Positions 11,401 through 23,400 of a stretch of 64,000 nt of DNA are shown here, in pieces (position 1 is the first letter of the stretch; each line of letters opens with the position of its first letter). The position numbers and the translations under genes were made by a program. The DNA is from Siphonodentalium dalli. Lineage: Eukaryota > Mollusca > Scaphopoda > Gadilida > Siphonodentaliidae. The DNA lies in the NCBI GenBank assembly GCA_032622095.1, contig CP136061.1, positions 115,454,754-115,518,753 on the forward strand, given 5' to 3'. The notes beneath the pieces were generated by a model that saw only the letters and a list, made by a program, of their open reading frames with translations, had not been told where the DNA came from and did no database searches.

Positions 11401-14400
11401 ATGTTGATTATCCTATATTTGTGAGGCTCCCTATGGGAGACTCGCATATGTAAGAGAATGCATTTGCACAGGGTTTTCGCAATATTTCAGGAAGCTCCAG
11501 TCATGGAAGGGTCAAGATTCATGAAACTTTGTCTAACTAGACACTTGTTATTTGTTTCAGGTTTTGATATGTCATCATATATTCGTAAATATGCTAGATA
11601 TTTAAATCAGAAAGCTTATTCATATAGGCAAATGGCCTGTGACTTCTGCAAAGTCAAAAGGGGGTAAGTATGAAAATATTCCTCTCAATTATTGAACCAT
11701 TTCTCCAATATGTTTCTAAGGTTAGTCCAGTCTCTTTAAAAAACTGACGAAAATTTTACAATATTTACTTCTCTGGATATCTCATTCATAATCAGTTACT
11801 GTACTGATGGGATTCCCTCCATTTCATTGGAGAGTGGCGAAGCACGTGCATAATTTCATTTGTTTATGGCATAACAGATCAATTCACAGATCAAAGGTAA
11901 TGACGTGTTGACAAGTTCAGGGTTCAAAATACTTTTAATTTTGCAAGAATCAAATGCCGAATCAAGTTAGTCATAAAGCACTGAAAATTGAAAAGTTTCG
12001 CGAGAATCATTACGAGAATCGATTCGGTGATTCTCGTTGAAACTTAAGTCCTGACGTTTCACCTTCATTGTCAAACTCAACTATTGTTTGAAAACTGATT
12101 ACAGGTGATTTATCCACAACTCATTAACTCATCGCAATATAGGACACATCATCTTCGAGTTTTTATCAGTCAATTATTATCGTGACTGATTATTCTTTTG
12201 CATCTTGTATTTATAACAATTTCTAACTACTTAGATTCTCACAAACATTTACTACTCCAGGAATGCACTCCATATTTGGAAATGGTTTATTACGTCATAT
12301 TGGGAATGCCACATTGTTGTAGAAATGAAATTTAGTGGACATCTAGAGACTTATATCTGTTAGGATTATTGTCATCTTTTTAAAGAGACTGAGGTTAGTC
12401 GTAGGTCTAAAGTAAAAATAGTGAGGTTTCCAATAACCTGCCCAGACCTCTGCCCCTAATAAATTTAAAAAATAAGTGCAAAAACCGAAAGAAAAAAAAA
12501 TGCTTTTATAGGTCTTCGATCATAGTACAACTGGGCTGACGGTTGGCGATCTGCATTATTTACACGCGAAGTCGGTGTTTTTAGATGGAGACGTGTTGAC
12601 AGGCCGGTTCAACTGGCAGTTGACTTCGTGATTGATCATTTTTTATTAAAAGTACTACCAGGGCCTGCTCATTGTGTTCTGTTATAAACCATTTGTGCTG
12701 CCAGGAGCATATATTCAGAATGAATATATTCAATTTACTATAAAATCCTGTTAATTTCATGGGGGGTCTTTTATTCGTTGATTTCCTGTTGTGATCCAAC
12801 CACGATATTAACATGCAACATAATAATTGACTCATATATTGCTAAATTAAATCTCATTATCAAATGATGATCGAGCATAAATTCTATTATTGGCATGTCA
12901 TAAAATGTATTGACAAAAAACACGGAAGACGTGATGAAATGTAATTAATTTAATTTATCAGTACCCTTCTCATAATTGTTTATTTAATAGCATCGTCTGA
13001 TCCCTACAATTGTTTGTGTACACAATACTCAATGAATTGGTCTCTTAATAAAGGCTAATGGTATCGCCTCCCGCAGTAAATGATATCAGCGGTAAGCCAC
13101 CTTTGCAGTGGATGCTCTGTGTGATGCACTTGTTTTGAATCCAAGTGGCTACTTCCTTTTAATTGAGTATTACCATTGTTAAATATTGTTAGTGTCTTTG
13201 TTATAAATGAGTTTCCTACTTATAAAATATTTTAGATGAAAACAATTGATATTTATCTTTTGTATATTCTAATATTTTTTAGGAAGGAAGATGGTTTATT
13301 AAGAACTATGAATGCTGATAAGGTGAGCACACTTGTTTGTTGCCCTTGGTTTTTCAATTTTGTTTAACCCTTTGAGTGCCAGGTCGATTTTTGTATCAAC
13401 CCATATACCCTGTGCCAATGCATTCTCTTATATATGCGAGTTGACCATAGGTCGCCTCGCATATATAAGAGAATGCATTGGCCTTACAATTCTTTTTTCT
13501 TTTCTTTTTTACAATTTTTTTTACAATTTTAATAATTTATTCTTATATTCTTTAACGGACTTATTTTGTAGGTTTAGGGCCGATGAGATCGGCCCCTGGC
13601 ACTCAAAGGGTTAATATATGGAAATTTTAAAGGGGGACTGTACACTAAATCAAGCCATTTATGGGACCATCTCCTACTGTACTCAACAGAAAATATCCTG
13701 TAAAACTTTTACTATGAGTCAAGAATGAGAGTTAAATATACTCACGTACACAAACAACCATGTATAACAACCTGATAATTAAAACGAAAATGAATAAATG
13801 GCTCAAGCCATAAACTCATTTTCATTATAATTACCATATTGTTTACATCGTTCATAGAGCACATGAGTGTATTTTGCACTCATCTCTGGCTCAAATTCAT
13901 TCATTTGTTGCATATATTCTGGTGAGTATAATAGGAGATGGTGCCATACATGGCTGGATTATGGTACAGTCCCCCTTTAACCCTTTACCCAACAGATGGG
14001 CCCTGTGCCAATGCATTCTCTTATATATGCGAGTCGACCATAGGTCGCCTCGCATATATAAGAGAATGCATTGGCTTAACACATTAAAAATTATAAAATT
14101 GTTAAAGAATGTAAGAAAAAATGGTAAAAAATGTTAAAAAAAAGATTTTTTTTAGGCTGTTGAAGCTTTATTTGGCCGGTTTTGGCCGGTTTGTTGGGTA
14201 AAGGGTTAACATGGCTCATAATTTCTACCCAGAATGGTAAACATGGTCTTACAATACTTGCCTGGAATAGTAACAGGTTCTTATAATATCTGACTTGGAT
14301 TAAACCACACCACATGAACTGCTTTCATTGTTCATGAAGAAGTGAAATGAATACTATATATTTTTACTTATCAGGAAGAAAATAATAGAGAATTCTCCTT

Positions 14401-17400
14401 ATTGTTAGTTAATTCGTTACATGCTGTTGAGAAAACTTGTTTTGAAATAATTTTTTTCACTTCAATTAGTGTTTCTGTGGCATCTCAAGTTTGTATATGT
14501 ATCTATTGCGCTATTTCATTCACCATCATATGATAAGTGCTTGTAATTGCTAGGAGTAATTTGAGGTTTAAAGATAATACATTGCTTTATGGGTACTATA
14601 CATTAAATCTGGCCATTTATGTGACATCTCCTTTTATACTCAACAGAATATATGCAACAAATGAATGAAATAGAGCCATGGCTTAGTGCAAAATACACTT
14701 GTGTGCTATAATTATAATGAAAATGAGTTTATGACTTGAGTCATAAACTCATTTTCGTATGGCCGTATTTAGTGTATCCTTTAAAAGTATCCAAGGCCAT
14801 TGAAGTGGGTTCATGTTAAACATAAGGTTAAATTTAGAAGTCTGTAAACAACTATCATTAACAAATACATTTAGAAACAGATCGACTTTTCATTATTAAT
14901 AACTCTCCAATGGTGAGATTTCACATGTTAAAACCATGTATTATGTAAATATTGGAGTGGCATTGCTGATCAATGTTCCAGTTAGTCCAATAAGATATCA
15001 AAGTTAAATAAAAACTTGACATTAAACATTGGAATAGGTCAAAGCATTGAAAAATATTCTGAATACTATTTGGACTAAAATATTTTAAATTAATTCATGG
15101 TTAGAGATGTTTGTTAATAATTCACTGTAACAGTTTTGTTTACATAACAATGGTTTCAACGCACAAAATTTCATTATTGGAGAACTTTCCATAATTAATA
15201 TAATGAAAAGTTTTCTATTTATTCATGTTCTTATCTTAGTGGTGATGTTTTTACAGACTTTAATTTTTTTTTAACATTTACCCACTCTTAAGTAGCTTGG
15301 GTTTCTTTAAATCGACCACACATGTTTAATTATCCACTATTTTATGTTTCAGTTATTAAAAACGTTACCCATATTACAACTACAGATAGATGGTCTGTTG
15401 GATTTTGATGTAAGTACATGTATAGCTCAAAATATGTGCTCATCATCATGTAACCATTTCACCTACATGCAGTCATTCTGTTTAGAAACTCTGTGTCTAA
15501 AATGTAGCTTACGGAAGTTTAAGAAAAGCAGAGGAACAAGCCTGCAAATAGTTTGTCTGTCGTTTGCAGAATGAGGCCCCAAGAGGGTGAATTTAGTGAT
15601 GCTTTCCCGCACAGTGGGCTAGCATCACCAAATTTACCCTCTTGGAACCTCATTCTGCTTAGACCTCAACTGCTATGGGAGACCTAGCTAGGATCAGATT
15701 GAAGTTCCTCAGTTGAAGTTGGTGATGTTCACCCATTAGTCACCTCAATTATGCATATTATCTTCTGCAAATTAGGGGACATAGAAATTGAACAGAAGTA
15801 ACTAAAAACAATGTTATTTTAAGACTATGATACTTCCCAGAAGATGAGGTTCCCAGAGGGTGAATTTGGTGATGCTATCCGGCTGTGTGGGATAGCGTCA
15901 CTAAATTCACCCTCTGGGGAACTCATTCTGCAAATGACAGACACACAATTTTAAGGCTTGGAGAGGATCAATCCCATCTTCTAATAACCAAAGGAGCAGA
16001 CCCGGTTAAGTTTTTGCTCTCAAAACACGCTTTGATAGTGTGAAAATCAATTAAGGGTGAGGGACTGAGCCTCATTAACACTTCACAGCTGATTACAAGT
16101 TATTGACAGCGCATCTGAACTGAGTATTTACGTTCTAATGGACACGCCTGAAAATCAGAAACACGATTGCGGAATTTTGGCAATGCGGGAGAATTTGAGT
16201 TTAAATTCTGAGGCGAATCCGGGAGCCGTGAAACTTAACAGCTCTGCAAAGGCGCAACCAATGCTATAAAGGCAGTGAGAGAATGGGATTTCCCTGATCA
16301 TTTAGAGCTTATTTTGATAGAAGCTAATTAAGCGTAATGGTGATTGCAGTGTTGACAGCTTGTTCTCACCTCCCGACTATTGTTCACATGTTTTGCTACA
16401 CGTCGGGCTGATATCTATAAACGTGCGTCACAAGTTAGAAGTACGTGTTAAACCTGCAAAATATATGGTGATATATATTGGTTCAAATGTCCATGCTGCA
16501 TATTAAAAATAGTTATTATGGTGTCTTGATCTAATGATCATGTTGTGGTGTTTGATGACTTGACTACCCTAACATCAGTTGGAATTTTAGTCTTGAAAAA
16601 TTCAAATTCTTGAATTTCAAAAACTTCGAAGTCACTTGACTTTTTTTTACAGACCTGAAAACCCTTTGAAAAACTGAGTATTTTTGGGGTAGAGTCCTTG
16701 CTAGGTGCTTTAGTATTACCTAACGTGGGTTTAAACTTGCTAGATGTTTATTTATTAAGACTAACAAGTTATATGAAAATCTCCTTTGTTGCAGTTAATT
16801 AATATGTTCAAAATATCTACCATACCCTCTGCATGATCAACTCAATGAAAGTCTGGTGAAATTTTTTTATTATCTTAAAGGGATACTGTACACTAAATCC
16901 GTCCCCTTTATGGGACCATCTCCTATTATACTCAACAATATATGCAACAACAAAATTAATTTGAGCCATGGATTAGTGAAAAATATACTCATGCGCTGTA
17001 TGAACGATGCAATCAACATGGCAATTATAATGAAAATGAGTTTATGACTTGAGTCTGAAATTATCTGGTGTCAATCATAATAACCGTCTTTGTTTCCAAA
17101 TTTTTTTTGTTTACGAGTGTTTTATTTTCCGTTTCAGGTTTCATATAATCAGCTAACTAATGGTGTTATAAATGCTTGTTTTTTGTTGTTATTTAAAGAC
17201 TTCATACGATTGTTTGCCTGTTACAACGATGGAATTATTAACTTACTAGGTAAGATACAATAAAATTTATTCTCTGGTATTACATGGAATGTAGTTAAAG
17301 TGATGTGAAACACTCCAGTAGGGTGGTCAAATAGAAATGGAGAATAATCTTGCTCAAAGCTGTAACTTTTACAAATAGTATATATTCAAATTTACCATTG

Positions 17401-20400
17401 AGCTTAGTTCCGACGATGTTCTCTATGGAGTGGTACCGTTGATTTACTTGAGATTAGTACAATATTACATTCCTCCAGTTGGCATAGCGACTGAATACTA
17501 AATTTATATTAGTTTCACGCACCCGAACAAGTCCATAATATGTTTTTAATAATGGCACAATAATTTATATATTCACGGTTGGTGTTTGATCAAAGTAAGA
17601 TTACAAGATCTGTATATCAGCCATGCTCTCTTTTTCAATTTTAATATTGTTTTGTGTGCATTGTCAGCACTATGATATTTATTTTTACTTCCAGAAAAAT
17701 ATTTTGATATGAACAAAAAACAGTGCAAAGAGGCGTTAGATTTGTACAAAAAATTCCTAGTTAGGATGGATAAAGCATCAGAATTTCTTAAAGTAGCAGA
17801 GGTAAGATTAGAATTTAAGGCGAGATAACTGAAGCTATACAATAATTGCAATTCTAGCATTGTTTCGGTGTTGACTTGAGGATTTATTAACCCTAGGAAG
17901 TTAAACCTTTCACAGGGATGTGCTCACGCCGGGCGGCGCCGGGCGGGGGCGCCCACCACTCAAAACAATCGCCCGGGAGTCGCTACGTTTTCAAACCAGT
18001 GCGCCCGGCACATTTTTACGATCACAACTGTACTCTCATTGTAAATTGTGCCGAGTTCTCTTGATGATAACGACGTCTTGCATGTCTGATAGCGACGACA
18101 TGTTGCCGTCTGAGGCATTTTTAATGCCTCATATAAAGCACGTGGGGAGCCTTAATTAATGAGGTGTCAAAAGGTCTGCGATGACCGGTGAATTTTATTA
18201 CAAAGAGCCGACATAATCAAATACTTTCCGCGCGTGCTGAGCCGTAGGCACGCGCTGGAGTTAAAAGTTCGGGGTGAATTTGAAACGTCCAGTTTCAATG
18301 ATCCTAAGCCAAAACGATGTCGTTATTGAAATTTTTCACTCAAACTTCGAAAAGTAAAAAGCTGCCGGATGATGACAAAGCAAAACCTGTCGATACTAAC
18401 GTGACTGCATCTGGTAGCTCAGAATGCGATGGTTCCATTCAGAAAGAGAAGAGAAAACCTGTCGATACTGTTGCACCAGATACCGTTAGACCAGAATGCG
18501 ATGCTGTAATCCAGAAAGAGAAAAAGAGAAAGCTCCCAGAATCTGAACAGACAGAACCAAAACGATCGAAGCATGCCACGTCATTTAAAACATCATGGAA
18601 CAAGGATAGACCGTGGCTACTGTACGTGACAGATGTGGGCATGTTTTGTGAATTCTGTCGGAAGCATGACATGCGGCCATTTGACCGCGAGACATGGAAC
18701 AAACAGCCATGTAAACGCCTTCGCTTAGAGAGCATTGTGGATCACGAGAAGTCGAATGCGCACAAAATTGCATCCAAGCTTAGCGTCGATAAACACCAAA
18801 CGGACGTCAAGGAAACTATAGTTCCGTCGCTGTCAATGAACGACATGAGCAGAACTTTCGCATGCCTGTACTTCTTGTGCAAACAAAGAATTTCGCATAC
18901 AACAAACTTTGTACCTCTACTCGACCTCATGGACTATATGTCTCTGAATCTAAAAGAGAAAATTAGGATGGGGAAAAATGCACACTACACAAGCAGAAAG
19001 TCAATCCAGGAAATGTTAGCGTGCATATCGTCATTAATCGAAGAAAACATCATGGAAAGACTTCGCTCATCAGTCAGTTATGCATTGATGTTTGACGAAA
19101 CGACTGATTGTGCTATTCAAGAGCAGATGATCGTGAGGGCACGCTATGTACATTCAGGTGAAATTGTGACCAAATATCTCAAGATTATTCAGCCACTTGC
19201 ATCATCCGATGGTTCAAACAAAGACCTCGTAGTTAGACTTGACGGCAAGAATATCGCCAAGAAAGTAACTGATTTCGTCAAAAGTAAAGATCTGTCATTC
19301 CAGAAATTGAGAGCCATTGGTACAGATGGGGCCTCGACCATGGCTGGAAAGTTCAATGGCGCAGTTAAGCTGATTATAGATGAACAAGAAGCTGACCAAA
19401 CTAAATTTCCCGAAGTCGATCGTTGTAAGGCCATCGGATGTCACTGTGCTGCCCATAAGCTAAACCTGGCAGCGTCACAGGCAGGCGACAAAGTTCCATA
19501 TATCAAGAAATTTAAGGACATAATTCGGCAATTATATGACTTCTACGACAACAGTGCCGTTCGTGCTGCTGGGCTAAAAGCTGTTCAGGATCTGCTAGAT
19601 GAACCAGCACTAAAGGTGTTAGAACCCTCTTCAACACGGTGGCTTTCTATTGGGTTATGTGTGGCTCGAATAAAGAAAACATTGGCCAGCATTATTATCA
19701 GCTTGGAGAGAGAATCTGAAGAACGAGGTGATGCCAAAGCTGCAGGTCTGAGCACGTTTATGTCGGACTTTCAATTTATTGCCACTCTACTTTTGTTCTG
19801 TGATATTCTGCCCAAAATCAACCGACTGTCCAAAATATTCCAGGACAGTGAACTTGATTATGCTCTTGTAGCTCCCGTTGTGCAATCAACAAGAAATCAA
19901 ATCTCGAAAATGTCCGAAAGTGATTATGACGGTGACAACTTAAAAGAAATTTTGGCATACATCAATTCTTTGAAAGAAGCAGGCGTTAATGTAAGCTACA
20001 ACAAACGAAATATTCGTGGAAAGGGTGACACTGAGAGTGAAATGGTGGACAAATATCGTGCTGACGTGAAGATTCCCTTCATTAACAATATTATTTCAAA
20101 CTTGGATAACAGATTTACCGATTCCGGTGTAATTACTTCATTCAGAATATTCACCCCTTCTCATATGGACAAAGGAGATAAAGATTACGGAAAGAGCGAA
20201 ATTCAGACCCTCATCAACCAATTTGGCGGCTATTCAGTTGATGAAGCAAAGGAAGAATGGGATGATTTTCGGGAATACATGGCATTGAACATGAAGAAGA
20301 TGAATACTCGAGATGTTGTACGTGCTTTGACGGGCATTCGAAAAACCCACTGAAAATGGTTTATCCAATAACATCACACCTGGCTGAAATATATCGAGTG

Positions 20401-23400
20401 GTACCACCACATACCGCAGACGTTGAGCGTGATTTCAGCCAGATGAAACTGATCAAATCATGTCTCAGAAACCGCATGGTGGAGGAAACATTAGACGCGG
20501 TCATGCGTATAGTAATTGAAGGACCGCCCCTGGAAGATTTCCCATTCCACGATGCGGTTAAACTGTGGGCAGACGGAAAGAATAGGCGATTGAAAGTCCA
20601 TTCCATGAAAGTGTGACGTAACTGAAGTTGTATAAACAAACATTGTAAATAGACGACACTGTGTATAGTAAAAAGAAGGAAATCACGTGGGAAATATGAC
20701 ATGACGCGATTAGTACTCAGGCGATGATTGGCACGTGTTCGTGTGACGCTGTTGTTAGTTCTCGCCAAGACAGCCTTTGATATAATGCCGCCGTTTCAGT
20801 TTAGTGTACCGGATTAACTTGTTAAATAATTGGATTTATATAAAGAATATGCAGAGGATTCTTATACCGGGTGAGTTACACTGACTTTCAAATTATGTTC
20901 GCCCAAATTTAAAATATGAAATTTCCCTATTTTATGATAATTTGTCCGAGGCCTTGTGGTGTATTTTACACCCGAAATGCAAGGAAAACGCGTTTGCGGG
21001 CGCTAATAATCGAAATTTTCTTCCGATTGGGCGAACCATGGTCGCCCAATCGGACCGATGACCCTCCCGCCCGGGACTATTTTGGGGATTGGCACATCCC
21101 TGATTTCATGTCTGGAGCCACCTGAAATTTTGCAAAACCCTGTGCCAATGCATTCTCTTATATATATGAGTCTCCCATTGGGAGCCTTTCATATATGAGA
21201 GAATATATTGGCCTAACAATATTTACCTTGACCTTGTTAGTCAGTGCATTCTCTTATATATGCGAGGCTCTTTATGGGAGACTTGTATATATAAGAGAAT
21301 GTACTGGCACAGGAACTTTAATGATACACCAGTGTATCTCCCGTATTGAAATGGTTAACCCTTCCATGACGGAGCTTCCAAAATTTTGCAAAAAAACCCT
21401 GTGCCAATGCATTCTATTATACATGTGGTTCTCCCATAGGGACCCTTGCATATACAGGAGAATGCATTGGCTTAACAATATTTACCTTGATCTTCTAAGC
21501 CAGTCCATTCTCTTGTATATGTGAGGCTCCATATGGGAAATTTGCATATATAAGAGAACGCATTGGCACAGGATTTTCCCCAAAATTTCAGGAAGCTCCA
21601 GGCATTCAAGGGTTAACCTGTCTTTCCTATTTAGAGGAAAACCGGGTAGACGTTGAGACAGTTGGTATCTGTTCTTTTATATACTGTCTGCAATTGGAGT
21701 ATCAGGAGGAAATTAAAGGTCATATAACCCTTTGAGTGCCAGGGGCCGATATTATCGGCCCTAAACCTACACAATAAGTCTGTTAAAGAATATAATAAAA
21801 TATATTAAAATTGTAAAAAAAAAAAAAAAAAAAAATGTTAAGCCAATGCATTCTCTTATATATGCGAGGCGACCTATGGTCGACTCGCATATATAAGAGA
21901 ATGCATTGGCACAGGGTATATGGGTTGATACAAAAATCAGACCTGGCACTCAAAGGGTTAATGATATGATATAATAATCTCTTTTGGTGGTGACAAAGAA
22001 CATACCAGTGATAACTATTTAGTTCTTTGAGTTAGGCTTTGTTCACCGGTAGAATTAGCAATGTTGTTAACTTATGCAAACTTGAGAAGTTTTTTATCCT
22101 CATGTTTACGCTAATTACTTGCAACTTTTCCAACACAAGGGCAATTCCAATTTGTACTTGAATGTACAGTTGTATAGCATGGAATAGGCTGCCAAATGAG
22201 GTGTCTTTAGTGCTGATACTTGAAACCAGCTCAAGGAATTGTTGGACAACCGCTATATTGATATACAGTACCGAACAGAGTTCCCATAATATTTTATTGT
22301 TTATGTAATTTTGAAATGAGTGAGCACTGGAACCACGAGTCGGTCAGGCTCCTTCCATGAAATGTATGATATGATGTTTTGGATTTAATGGGTTAACACT
22401 TTCAGTGCCAGGGGCCGATCTCATCGGCCCTAATTTACGGTCTGTAGAGTGCCAGGGCCGATGAGATCGGCTTAAGCATGCTATAGCGAATTTAAAAACA
22501 AACTGGATAAGTCCTTAGGGGCATGTTATAACTCAAAACTATCACCAAGTATTCATAGTAATAATTTTGATGCCCATGAAAAACGTAAGATTCCCTGGCA
22601 CTAAACCTACAAAATAAGCCATGGCACTGAAAGAGTTAACAATTTATATACTAAATACCCAGATAATAAGGTCATCTGAATACCCCTCCAGATCAATAAT
22701 AGACCATTCCAATGTATACTTTTATAACTGAGTGGGAGAATCTATTCTGTAGAGAAAGGGTTAACATATTTATGACTTGTCACACATTGTTTTTTTTTTT
22801 ATCATCTACAGAATGTTGGTATAGACAAAGGAGACTGCCCTGATCTAGCTAAGGTAATAATTAGCTACATTCTATGTTACTACGTTCTCACATATTTATC
22901 ATCCAATCCATATAGATTCTGAGCTCGCACTGCCTGCTTACTAGAATCACATATTATAAGGCTGATGAAAATTAAATATATGGTTTGAGTTATATGTCAG
23001 ATAAAAATAGATTTGGTAGGTAGGTTTCAAATTATATTTTTAGATTCATATTTATTGAGCTTGTTAGCTATTGTCATTATTGATATCTTCTTTTTAAATA
23101 TTGTGATGTATACTCATTGGGAACCTTGATTATGCAATGTGTCGTCTGCCAATTTGGGGATATAGAGAAACTAAACTAAAAATGAAATAGAATCTACGTT
23201 TCTATAGAAACTTGACAATAAAGAAACTCTCCAGAGATGATGAGGCCTAAGCAGAATGAGGTCTACAGAGGGTGAATTTGGTGATGCTAGCCCGCTATGC
23301 GGGATAGCACCTCTAAATTCACCCTCTGGGGACCTCATTGTGCAAATGACAGGCACACTAAACTCAGACTTGTTTGTGATTTATAGTTTCATTACAATAA

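Larger units (their letters stand above)
17913..21102 (+). mobile_element. hAT-superfamily DNA transposon, near-autonomous
   Basis: Perfect 11-bp terminal inverted repeats: cagggatgtgc at 17913-17923 and gcacatccctg at 21092-21102. GC-rich subterminal regions each contain cgcccggga. Inside is a transposase gene (18317 to about 20616). The element interrupts a TTAA element: left flank TTAAACCTTTCA, right flank ATTTCATGTCTGGAGC. These rejoin to that family's usual start, and the flanks look like an 8-bp duplication ACCTTTCA whose right copy has lost two C's. It sits in the PICALM intron 17802-22811, in the same orientation as the gene. Confidence 0.9.
17901..21616. mobile_element. TTAA element, CATGTCTGGAGC type, split by the hAT transposon
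   Basis: Left stub TTAAACCTTTCA (17901-17912), body 21103-21616 beginning ATTTCATGTCTGGAGC and ending gctccaggcattcaagggttaa. Removing 17913-21102 rebuilds the family start seen at 31875 and 59465. The body holds four cruciform half-pairs. Confidence 0.85.

Noticed and set aside
18439-18735. Minus-strand open frames opposite the transposase
   Set aside because: Shadows of the + strand hAT transposase gene.
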